36,345 bases of DNA from JAEKLB01 sp050249235 (GTDB lineage: Bacteria; Actinomycetota; Acidimicrobiia; Acidimicrobiales; CADCSY01). The translations under genes were made by a program, and so were the position numbers. Under the pieces are notes generated by a model. That model saw only the letters and a list, made by a program, of their open reading frames with translations. It was not told the DNA's origin and did not search any database. Positions 30,868 to 36,345 of this stretch are shown piece by piece. The DNA lies in NCBI GenBank assembly GCA_050249235.1, contig JBFWQW010000019.1, positions 1 to 36,345 of the forward strand. Reading direction: 5' to 3'. Position 1 is the first letter of the stretch; every line of letters starts with the position of its first letter.

Positions 30868-31752
30868 ATGGCCACGGTGCTCGCGGTCGACGTCGGGGGC
30901 ACCAAGTTGGCGGCGGGGTTGGTGGCTCGTGAAGGTGTGGTGCTGGCCCGGGCGACGACCCCCACCCCGACCACCGACGATCCCGAAGCGGTGTTCGCCG
31001 CCCTCGAGGTGGTGGTGGCCGAGGTCAGGGCCGGCGCCGGGCCGGAGGTCGAGGAGCCGGTGGCCTGCGGGGTGGGCTGCGGTGGCCCGATGACGGCCGG
31101 GGGCGAGCTGGTGTCGCCGCTCAACATCCCGGCCTGGCGCCGCTTCCCGCTCGGTGCCCGGGTGGCCGAGGCCACCGGACTCCCGACGTTCGTCGACAAC
31201 GACGCCAAGGCGCTGGCCCTCGCCGAGGGCTGGCGGGGGGCGGCGGCCGGGTACCGCCACTTCCTGGCCATGGTGGTGTCGACCGGGGTGGGTGGCGGCG
31301 TGGTCGTCGACGGGCGCCTGCTCGACGGCGCGCTCGGCAACGCCGGCCACATCGGCCATGTGATCGTCGAGCCGGCGGGGCGGCCCTGCGCCTGCGGCGC
31401 CCGCGGGTGCCTCGAGGCGGAGGCGTCGGGGACCGCCATCGCCGCCGTCACCGGCCGGCCCGCCGCCGAGGCCGGCGGCGAGGTGGTCGAGCGGACCGGC
31501 CGGCTCGTCGGTCGGGCCGTCGGGTCGGTCTGCAACCTGCTCGACCTCCCGCTGGCGGTGATCGCCGGCTCGGTGGCGCTGGGCTTCGGCGAGCCCTTCT
31601 TCGCCGCCGCCCAGGACGAGGTCGACCGGGTGTGCCGGCTCGACTTCTCCCGCGGCGCGCTGGTCGTCCCGGCCGGGCTGGGCTCGTCGGGCCCCCTGAC
31701 GGGCGCGGCCGGGGTGGCGTGGGAGGGGCTGGGCGTGAGGCTCTGGGCGTGA
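30868..31752 (+). CDS. ROK-family sugar kinase
   Basis: A 294-residue kinase. VLAVDVGGTKLAAG (4-17) is the phosphate loop, FVDNDAKALALAEGW carries the catalytic Asp, STGVGGGVVV binds phosphate, GNAGHIGHVIVEP contains the substrate/zinc His, and CACGARGCLEAEASG is the zinc motif. It is shorter than the ROK glucokinase at 10241. GNAGHIGH instead of EAGHM means the usual substrate Glu is replaced by Asn, so glucose may not be its substrate. Glucokinase, N-acetylmannosamine kinase and fructokinase are all possible. Its stop overlaps the next start (GTGA). Confidence 0.88.
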   Translation: MATVLAVDVGGTKLAAGLVAREGVVLARATTPTPTTDDPEAVFAALEVVVAEVRAGAGPEVEEPVACGVGCGGPMTAGGELVSPLNIPAWRRFPLGARVAEATGLPTFVDNDAKALALAEGWRGAAAGYRHFLAMVVSTGVGGGVVVDGRLLDGALGNAGHIGHVIVEPAGRPCACGARGCLEAEASGTAIAAVTGRPAAEAGGEVVERTGRLVGRAVGSVCNLLDLPLAVIAGSVALGFGEPFFAAAQDEVDRVCRLDFSRGALVVPAGLGSSGPLTGAAGVAWEGLGVRLWA

Positions 31753-32084
31753 GCGGCGACGGCGGCAGCGTGGTCGGCGGCAGCGTGGTCGGCGGCAGGG
31801 TGGATGGCGGCAGTCGGGGGTGGCGGGGATGGGTGCGGGCCGGCGCCGCCCTGGTCGGCCATCCCCGGCTCTGGCCGGTGGCGGTGGTGCAGGCCGGCCG
31901 GCTGGCCCGGCCGGGCTGGTGGCGCCGCCCGCCGTTCCTCCCGCTCCCCGATCGTGACTACCTCCGGTTCCGGATGGTCACCGCCTACGGCGGCGACGGC
32001 CGCCGCGCCCCCGACCCGGACGACCTCCTCGCCTACCTGCGCTGGTGCCGTTCCTGGAACCGCGACCTCGCCCCACCGCCGTAG
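31749..32084 (+). CDS. Small basic protein of unknown function, coupled to ROK gene
   Basis: A 111-residue protein starting in a Gly/Val repeat (GGSVV GGSVV GGRVD GGSRG), then a conserved-looking core: HPRLWPVAVVQAGRLARPGWWRRPPFLPLPD, followed by YLRFRMVTAYGGDGRRAPDPDDLLAYLRWCRSWNRDL. The core is rich in Trp, Arg and Pro and carries no motif I can name; similar small proteins are common in Actinobacteria. The GTG at 31749 overlaps the ROK stop, but the repeat may mean the true start is a later in-frame codon such as the GTG near 31831. A strong hairpin follows the stop. Confidence 0.65.
   Translation: MSGDGGSVVGGSVVGGRVDGGSRGWRGWVRAGAALVGHPRLWPVAVVQAGRLARPGWWRRPPFLPLPDRDYLRFRMVTAYGGDGRRAPDPDDLLAYLRWCRSWNRDLAPPP
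31761..31817 (+). repeat. 15-bp tandem repeat at the 5' end of the small gene
   Basis: GGCGGCAGCGTGGTC is repeated exactly at 31761 and 31776, then with three changes at 31791 and partly at 31806. It encodes Gly-Gly-Ser-Val-Val units and keeps the frame. Confidence 0.85.
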
Positions 32085-32144
32085 CTGCCGTTCCTTGTCG
32101 ACGGAGCCGGCGTTGTCGCGGCTCGGTCGACAGAGAACGGGCAG
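32085..32144. repeat. Long imperfect hairpin after the small gene (terminator or palindromic element)
   Basis: A 24-nt left arm (32085-32108, beginning CTGCCGTTCC) pairs with a 25-nt right arm (32120-32144, ending GAACGGGCAG) around an 11-nt loop, with only a few mismatches and one bulge. It begins directly after the TAG stop. It may terminate the ROK operon. Its TTGTCG/CGACA ends resemble the hairpin at 33543-33581. Confidence 0.7.
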
Positions 32145-32167
32145 CCGCCGGGCGGGGGGCGTCCCGG

Positions 32168-32173
32168 TAGCGT
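32168..32173 (+). promoter_or_regulatory. -10 box TAGCGT of the HNH gene
   Basis: TAGCGT ends 7 nt before the ATG at 32181; a leaderless transcript is expected. Confidence 0.6.
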
Positions 32174-32180
32174 CTGGCGG

Positions 32181-32690
32181 ATGACCAGCGCGCTGGTCCT
32201 CAACGCCACCTACGAGCCCTTGTGCGTCGTGCCGGCGCGGCGCGCCGTCGTGCTGGTGCTGAGCGACAAGGCGGAGGTCGTGCACCCCACTGACCAGGTC
32301 ATGCACTCGGCCCGGCTGCAGGTGAACGTGCCGTCCGTCGTCCGGCTCGTGTCCTACGTCCGGGTGCCCGTTCGCCGGCGGGCCCCGCTCAACCGCCGGG
32401 CCGTGTTCGCCCGGGACGGCCACCGCTGCCAGTACTGCGGCGGCGATGCCGAGAGCATCGACCACGTCGTGCCGAGGAGCCGGGGCGGAGAGCACGCCTG
32501 GGACAACGTGGTGGCCGCCTGCCGGCCCTGCAACAGCCGCAAGCGCGACCGGCTGCTGGCCGAGACGACGATGGCGCTGCGCCGGCACCCCCGGGTGCCG
32601 CGGGAGCTCACCTGGGTGACCGTGGCGGTCGGCTCGGTGCCGAGCGCGTGGGAGCCCTACCTCGGCCCGCCGGCGCGGGTGCCGGCGCGG
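32181..32690 (+). CDS. HNH endonuclease family protein (3' end lost in assembly gap)
   Basis: 170 residues are visible before the run of N. The N-terminal TSALVLNATYEPLCVVPARRAVVLVLSDKAEVV (in parts LNATYEPLCVV, AEVV) and the HNH core place it in a well-conserved actinobacterial and cyanobacterial HNH family. The core has zinc knuckles C83-x2-C86 (RCQYCG) and C114-x2-C117 (CRPCN), the Asp-His pair D94-H95 (SIDHVVPRSRGG) and Asn109. Such genes are usually stand-alone, not linked to restriction enzymes, and their role is uncertain. The family is about this length, so only a few residues are probably missing. The C-terminus, stop codon and any terminator are lost in the gap. Confidence 0.88.
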
Positions 32691-32790
32691 NNNNNNNNNN
32701 NNNNNNNNNNNNNNNNNNNNNNNNNNNNNNNNNNNNNNNNNNNNNNNNNNNNNNNNNNNNNNNNNNNNNNNNNNNNNNNNNNNNNNNNNN
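32691..32790. other. Assembly gap of 100 N
   Basis: Exactly 100 undetermined bases, the conventional placeholder for a scaffold gap of unknown length. The true distance between the HNH gene and the next gene cannot be taken from this sequence. The flank is GC-rich and repetitive (GCCGGCGCGG). Confidence 0.97.
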
Positions 32791-32800
32791 CCACGTCGGC

Positions 32801-33481
32801 GTGACGTCGTCCCGTCCCGCCGGCGCCTGGCCGGTCGTCGGGCGCCGGGGGAGCGCGGGCGAGCTGCACGCCCGCCCGGTGGCGTCCGGCGGTCGGATGG
32901 TGGAGGTCATGGCCTGGCGCCGCACCGCGCTGGTGCTCGGCAGCACCCAGCCTCTCGGAGACGCCGATCGGCTGGCCGTCGACGCCATCGGCGCCGACCT
33001 CGTGCGGCGCCGCAGCGGGGGCGGCGCGGTGCTGCTGCGGCCGGGTCACGACCTCTGGGTCGACGTCACCATCCCCCGGGCCGACCGCCTGTGGCACGAC
33101 GACGTGGCCGTCTCGTTCCTGTGGCTGGGGCGGGTCTGGGCCGCCGCCCTCGCCGGCCTCGGTGTCGAGGCCGCCGTGCACCCGGGCCCGTCGACCACCA
33201 GCCCCTGGTCGCGGCGGGTGTGCTTCGCCGGCTTGGGTGCAGGTGAGGTGACGGTCGGCGGTCGCAAGGTGGTCGGCCTCTCCCAGCGGCGTACCCGGGA
33301 CGCCGCTCGCTATCAGTGCCTGGTGCCCGGTTCGTGGGACGCGGCCGAGCTCCTCGCCCTCCTCGCCCTCGACGAGGAGCACCGCGACGCCGGCCTGGCC
33401 GAGCTGGCGGCCGTGGCCGCGGGCACCGACCTCGAGCCGGCCGCGCTGACGGCCGCCTTCGTGGCCGCCCTCCCCGACTGA
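32801..33481 (+). CDS. Lipoate-protein-ligase-like protein (LplA/BPL fold)
   Basis: A 226-residue protein from the first plausible start, GTG 32801. LplA-type landmarks are LVRRRSGGGAVLLRPGHDLWVDVTIPR (in parts RRRSGGGAVLL, the lipoate/biotin-binding loop) and VGGRKVVGLSQRRTRDAARYQCLV with the Lys that contacts the acyl-adenylate. Such enzymes attach lipoate or octanoate to dehydrogenase subunits; biotin ligases share the fold. The usual N-terminal LALDE-type helix is replaced by MVEVMAWRRTALVLGSTQ, so it may belong to a divergent subgroup. The start lies just 10 bp from the N gap, so a longer N-terminus is possible. Confidence 0.75.
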   Translation: MTSSRPAGAWPVVGRRGSAGELHARPVASGGRMVEVMAWRRTALVLGSTQPLGDADRLAVDAIGADLVRRRSGGGAVLLRPGHDLWVDVTIPRADRLWHDDVAVSFLWLGRVWAAALAGLGVEAAVHPGPSTTSPWSRRVCFAGLGAGEVTVGGRKVVGLSQRRTRDAARYQCLVPGSWDAAELLALLALDEEHRDAGLAELAAVAAGTDLEPAALTAAFVAALPD

Positions 33482-33542
33482 ACGACACGCACCCTCGCCC
33501 GCCGGGCCGGCGCTACCGGTCGGACGACCGCGCCCTCGAACG

Positions 33543-33581
33543 TTGTCGCGCCCCTCACCACGGAGGTGCAGGGCGCGACAA
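33543..33581. repeat. Perfect 11-bp hairpin upstream of the mraZ promoter
   Basis: TTGTCGCGCCC (33543-33553) and GGGCGCGACAA (33571-33581) are exact complements; an inner CACC-ACGGA-GGTG adds four pairs after a small internal loop. It lies 62 bp after the ligase-like gene and 17 bp before the mraZ-box region. It may be a terminator or a member of a dispersed palindrome family. Confidence 0.7.
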
Positions 33582-33597
33582 AGAAGGAGGTGGTCGG

Positions 33598-33680
33598 GTG
33601 GCGCGAAGTGGCGCGATTGGGCATTGACGGGGGGGTTGTGGTGGCTTAGGGTGGCGCCAAGTGGTGCGGCGGGGAGTGAT
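33598..33680 (+). promoter_or_regulatory. mraZ promoter flanked by two arrays of MraZ-box-like decamers
   Basis: A -35 TTGACG (33624-33629) and -10 TAGGGT (33647-33652) are exactly 17 bp apart. Upstream are GTGGCGCGAA, GTGGCGCGAT and TGGGCATTGA at 33598, 33608 and 33618. Overlapping the -10 and downstream are GTGGCTTAGG, GTGGCGCCAA, GTGGTGCGGC and GGGGAGTGAT at 33641, 33651, 33661 and 33671. A TGGG/GTGG core every 10 bp is the known MraZ operator pattern, so autorepression is expected. The start site near 33659 gives a leader of about 87 nt. Confidence 0.75.
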
Positions 33681-33745
33681 CCGGCGCACCGAGGGGCGAC
33701 TCGTGGAGGCCACGGGTCGCGACGGATGGAGACGAACGGACAGGG

Positions 33746-34177
33746 ATGTTCCTCGGGACCTACGAGCACTCCCTGGACGCCAAGGGCCGGGTGATCCTCC
33801 CGGCCAAGTTCCGGGACGACCTCGCCACCGGGGCCTTCATCGCCAAGTCGCTCGACGGGTGTCTCAGCCTCTTCACCGCGGAGGAGTTCGACAAGGTGGC
33901 CCAGGACATGCAGGAGAAGGCGAGGAGGGGCGGCGCCGAGCGCAACGCGGTCCGCTCGTTCGCCGCCAACGCCGCCGAGGCCACGCCCGACCGCCAGGGC
34001 CGCATCACCATCCCGTCCCACCTCCGGGCCTTCGCCCAGCTCGAGCGGGAGGTCGTCGTGGCCGGCGCCCTCACCCGGGTCGAGATCTGGGACGCCTCCC
34101 GCTGGCGTGAGCTCGACACGCAGACCGACCGGGCCCTGGTCGACGCCGGCGCCGGCCTCGACGACATCGGCATCTGA
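33746..34177 (+). CDS. mraZ: Transcriptional regulator MraZ
   Basis: A 143-residue AbrB-like protein with two SpoVT/AbrB-type repeats: FLGTYEHSLDAKGRVILPAKFRDDL (1-26) and AEATPDRQGRITIPSHLRAFAQLEREVVVAGALTRVEIWD (74-113). MraZ forms a ring and binds GTGG/TGGG decamers to repress the dcw operon; such decamers lie just upstream. It is the first gene of the division cluster, followed by rsmH and ftsL. The ATG at 33746 has only a weak purine stretch (GGACAGGG). Length and both DNA-binding repeats are normal. Confidence 0.97.
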   Translation: MFLGTYEHSLDAKGRVILPAKFRDDLATGAFIAKSLDGCLSLFTAEEFDKVAQDMQEKARRGGAERNAVRSFAANAAEATPDRQGRITIPSHLRAFAQLEREVVVAGALTRVEIWDASRWRELDTQTDRALVDAGAGLDDIGI

Positions 34178-34209
34178 ACCGCACCCACGGACGACACGAG
34201 AGGAGACGA

Positions 34210-34335
34210 CACCCACTGCGCACAGGAAGCCCTCGGCCGGCAACGGACAGCCCCTACTCCGCCCGCTTTCCGTCGCCACCCGGGGAGACATCCCGGGGGT
34301 ACCGCCAGCCGAGGGCTTCCCGTGCGCAGTGGGTG
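34210..34335 (+). ncRNA. Structured leader between mraZ and rsmH, probable mraW RNA motif
   Basis: Two 28-nt arms (34210-34237 and 34308-34335) are complementary except for one position; they begin CACCCACTGCGCAC and end GTGCGCAGTGGGTG. The 70-nt interior holds a second stem with GGGA-GACA-TCCC (34284-34295) and a GGC/GCC closing pair. The right arm ends 17 nt before the rsmH ATG. An mraW RNA motif is known upstream of mraW (rsmH) in Actinobacteria; identity with it is inferred from position and form, not from a covariance search. Confidence 0.65.
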
Positions 34336-34352
34336 CACGCCACCAACCAGCG

Positions 34353-35363
34353 ATGGACCAGCCCACGCCCACCTCCGAACCAGAGGGAACCGACGCCACC
34401 GCTCCGGAGGAGGGCGACTTCGAGCACCGCCCGGTGATGGTCGGCGAGGTCGTCGAGCTGTTCGGGCCGGTCCCGGCCGGCACGATCGTCGACGCCACGG
34501 TCGGTGGCGCCGGCCACGCCCGGGCCATCCTCGACGCCCATCCCCACCTGCGCCTGGTGGGCCTCGACCGCGACCCGACGGCCGTCGGCGTCGCCGCCCG
34601 GCGGCTGGTGCCCTACGGGTCCCGGGCCACCGTCCTGCACGCCCGCTTCGACGCCCTCGCGGCCACGGTCGCCGGCCACCGGCTGGTCGAGCCGGGGGAG
34701 GGGGGCCTGAGCGGGGCGCTGTTCGACCTCGGGGTCTCGTCGCCGCAGCTCGACCGGGCCGAGCGGGGCTTCAGCCACCGCTTCGACGCCCCCCTCGACA
34801 TGCGCATGGACACGTCCACCGGGGTCACCGCCGCCGACGTCGTCAACGGGTACGCCGAAGCCGACCTGGCCCGGCTGCTGCACCGGCTCGGCGACGAGCG
34901 CTACGCCAGCCGCATCGCCCGGGCCATCGTGGCCAACCGCCCCGTCACCACGACCGCCCGCCTCGCCGAGGTGGTCCGTGACGCCATCCCGGCCCCGGCC
35001 CGCCGTCGGGGCGGCCACCCGGCCGCCCGCTCGTTCCAGGCGGTGCGCATCGAGGTCAACCGCGAGCTCGAGATCCTCCCCGGGGCGCTCGACCGGGCCA
35101 TCGACCTGCTGGCCCCCGGGGGCCGGTGCGCAGTGCTCGCCTACCACTCGGGCGAGGACCGCATCGTGAAGGAGCGGTTCCGGAACGCGGCCACGGGCGG
35201 CTGCACCTGCCCGCCCAACCTGCCCTGCGTGTGCGGCGCGGTCCCGGCCGTGCGCCTCCTCAAGCGGGGCGCCTGGAAGCCGACCGAGGCCGAGGTGGCG
35301 GCCAACCCCCGAGCCGGCTCGGCCCGCCTGCGGGCGGTCGTGAAGCTGGGCAAGGCGGCCTGA
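34353..35363 (+). CDS. rsmH: 16S rRNA (cytosine-1402-N4)-methyltransferase RsmH
   Basis: A 336-residue SAM-dependent enzyme that methylates N4 of C1402 in 16S rRNA. Landmarks are EHRPVMVGEVVELF (24-37), the SAM site IVDATVGGAGHARAIL, GLDRDPTAV, FDLGVSSPQLDRAERGFSHRFDAPLDMRMD (in parts DLGVSSPQLD, GFSHRFDAPLDMRMD), SFQAVRIEVNREL and YHSGEDRIVKERFR. A Cys-rich segment (GGCTCPPNLPCVCG) near residue 285 is typical of actinobacterial copies. The ATG at 34353 gives a short acidic N-terminus; a later start near the VMVGEVV motif is less likely. The TGA overlaps the ATG of ftsL (TGATG). Confidence 0.96.
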   Translation: MDQPTPTSEPEGTDATAPEEGDFEHRPVMVGEVVELFGPVPAGTIVDATVGGAGHARAILDAHPHLRLVGLDRDPTAVGVAARRLVPYGSRATVLHARFDALAATVAGHRLVEPGEGGLSGALFDLGVSSPQLDRAERGFSHRFDAPLDMRMDTSTGVTAADVVNGYAEADLARLLHRLGDERYASRIARAIVANRPVTTTARLAEVVRDAIPAPARRRGGHPAARSFQAVRIEVNRELEILPGALDRAIDLLAPGGRCAVLAYHSGEDRIVKERFRNAATGGCTCPPNLPCVCGAVPAVRLLKRGAWKPTEAEVAANPRAGSARLRAVVKLGKAA

Positions 35364-35926
35364 TGCCGGCTCCGTCCCGCGCCCCCCGCGCCCGGCCTGT
35401 CGCCGCCCCCGCTCGCGCCGCCGCCCCCGCTGCCGCCTCGCGGGGGGCGACGGCCCGTGCCACCGTCCCGGCCGTCGCCCCCCGTGAGGCGACTGCCGCC
35501 CGCCCCCGCCTCCGCGTCGTCGACGAGGGCCGCCGCCGGGCCCAGCTGGCCCGCCAGCGGCGGGCCCGCCTCGTCGTCGCCCTGGCGATCGCCGTCGTTG
35601 TCGGCTCGGTGTTCGCCCTCGCCGCCGCCCACGCCACGCTCGTCAGCGGCCAGGGTCGCATCGACCGACTCGACGCCGCCCTCGTCGAGGCCCGGGCCGA
35701 GTACGCCGAGGCCCGCCTGGAGGTCGCCCAGCTCGGTGCGCCCGACCGGATCGTGCAGGAGGCCCGCGACCGCCTCGGCATGGTGCCTCCCGGCGAGGTC
35801 CGCTACCTGTCGCCGTCGCCCCAGCTGGCCGCCGAGATCGGCGCCACCGGCGACGTCGGCACGACGGCGTCCGACGACCGGATCCCGTGGGCGGCCGTCA
35901 AGCCCTACCTCGGCGCCAACCCGTGA
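35363..35926 (+). CDS. ftsL: FtsL-like divisome protein
   Basis: A 187-residue bitopic protein recognised by position and shape. A long Ala/Pro/Arg-rich disordered cytoplasmic tail (1-68), a single membrane helix (about 69-92: RLVVALAIAVVVGSVFALAAAHATL) and an external coiled coil (about 98-125: IDRLDAALVEARAEYAEARLEVAQL) are seen. The FtsL signature IVQEARDRLGMVPPGEVRYLSP comes next. FtsL links FtsQ/FtsB and FtsW/FtsI in the division machine. E. coli FtsL is about 121 residues; the extra length is the N-terminal tail, a feature of Actinobacteria. It overlaps rsmH by one base (TGATG), and its stop overlaps the next start (GTGA). Confidence 0.9.
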   Translation: MPAPSRAPRARPVAAPARAAAPAAASRGATARATVPAVAPREATAARPRLRVVDEGRRRAQLARQRRARLVVALAIAVVVGSVFALAAAHATLVSGQGRIDRLDAALVEARAEYAEARLEVAQLGAPDRIVQEARDRLGMVPPGEVRYLSPSPQLAAEIGATGDVGTTASDDRIPWAAVKPYLGANP

Positions 35927-36345
35927 CGACCACCACCCGGCCCCCGGGCCCCCGCTCCGTCCCGCCGGTGGGAGCGCGAACGCCCACCGAGCGCCCCCGC
36001 CGCCCCGAGCGGTCCACGCGGGTCCGCCCGGTCGAACCCGCGCCGGGCGGTCGGGCCCGCCGGCCGTCGGCGGCGGCCGGGACGACCGGGACGACCGGGA
36101 CGACCGGGACGGCGGGCGCCGAGACCGGCACGAGATCCAGGGCCACCACCGGGACCGGGACCGAGCCGGTCGTCCGCGCCCGCACCGCCCCGGCGACCCG
36201 CACGGCGCCCGCGACCCGGACCCGCACGGCGCCCGCGACCCGGACCCGCACGGCGCCCGCGACCCGCGCCCGCACGGCCTCGGCGACCCGCACGGCGCCC
36301 GCGACCCGGACCCGCACGGCGCCGGCCGAACCGCCCCGCCGCCGG
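35923..36345 (+). CDS. N-terminal part of a protein at the ftsI position, low-complexity basic extension
   Basis: 141 codons run open from the GTG at 35923, which overlaps the ftsL stop, to the right edge. The visible part is all low complexity: TTTTRPPGPRS, then a GTT GTT GTT GTA segment near residues 60-70, then repeats of RTAPATRT. No catalytic domain has been reached. The gene order mraZ-rsmH-ftsL predicts FtsI (PBP3), whose first domain would be preceded by such a cytoplasmic tail and a membrane helix; neither is visible yet. The length of the tail (over 140 residues) is unusual. The identity is inferred from synteny only. Confidence 0.6.
   Translation, partial: MTTTTRPPGPRSVPPVGARTPTERPRRPERSTRVRPVEPAPGGRARRPSAAAGTTGTTGTTGTAGAETGTRSRATTGTGTEPVVRARTAPATRTAPATRTRTAPATRTRTAPATRARTASATRTAPATRTRTAPAEPPRRR
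36199..36327 (+). repeat. 24-bp tandem repeat encoding RTAPATRT units
   Basis: A 24-bp unit (CGCACGGCGCCCGCGACCCG then GACC) is repeated at 36199, 36223, 36247 (two changes), 36289 and partly at 36313, with one shortened copy at 36271. It is in frame and gives RTAPATRT units. Confidence 0.85.

Overview
The window is very GC-rich (roughly 70-75 % by eye), densely packed chromosomal DNA of an actinobacterium. Lineage markers are a WhiB protein, a DUF3040 protein, an MtrA/MtrB/LpqB-like operon, a PimB-like mannosyltransferase, and the start of the division (dcw) cluster in the order mraZ-rsmH-ftsL-(ftsI). The gene mix and the many leaderless promoters suggest Acidimicrobiia, but that rank is an inference. 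There are no tRNA or rRNA genes, insertion sequences, phage genes or CRISPR arrays. A run of exactly 100 N (32691-32790) is an assembly gap of unknown size.

Layout. 123-1971 (-): an FGGY kinase and a small membrane protein. 2053-4056 (+): a peroxide-defence block with a PerR-type Fur regulator, its probable operator, a rubrerythrin, a DUF3501 protein and then WhiB. 4120-8388 (+): a TrpD-like phosphoribosyltransferase, two small Cys-rich proteins, QueG, a PimB-like glycosyltransferase and a membrane protein. 8492-14553 (+): an SRPBCC protein, an eRF1/Pelota-like protein without a GGQ loop, a ROK glucokinase, a membrane protein, an AlaC-type aminotransferase and an FkbM-like methyltransferase. 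14519-15124 (-): a TetR regulator with its own operator. 15271-17987: an ACT-domain protein, an RlpA-like exported protein (-) and a phosphofructokinase with pyrophosphate-type residues. 18045-22369 (-): a GerMN lipoprotein, histidine kinase, response regulator, STAS-like protein and inositol-phosphatase-like enzyme. 22392-26102: a PIG-L-like deacetylase, dienelactone hydrolase, membrane protein (-), DNA polymerase IV and DUF3040 protein. 26336-30842 (-): MoxR, DUF58 and transglutaminase genes with four-base overlaps. 30868-36345 (+): a ROK kinase, a small protein, an HNH nuclease, the gap, a lipoate-ligase-like protein and the dcw cluster, which runs off the right edge.

Regulation is unusually readable. 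At least fourteen genes have a TANNNT -10 hexamer 6-8 nt before the start codon, which predicts leaderless mRNAs. Two divergent gene pairs have -10 boxes that share their central TA. The mraZ promoter is flanked by two arrays of 10-bp repeats matching the MraZ-box pattern, and a long stem between mraZ and rsmH sits where the mraW RNA motif is expected. The most interesting protein leads are the GGQ-less eRF1-fold protein (possible ribosome hibernation factor), a TrpD homologue and a PIG-L homologue with altered active sites, and a 75-residue five-Cys protein behind a DNA-damage-like promoter. I see no single large unknown system such as a defence island or biosynthetic cluster.
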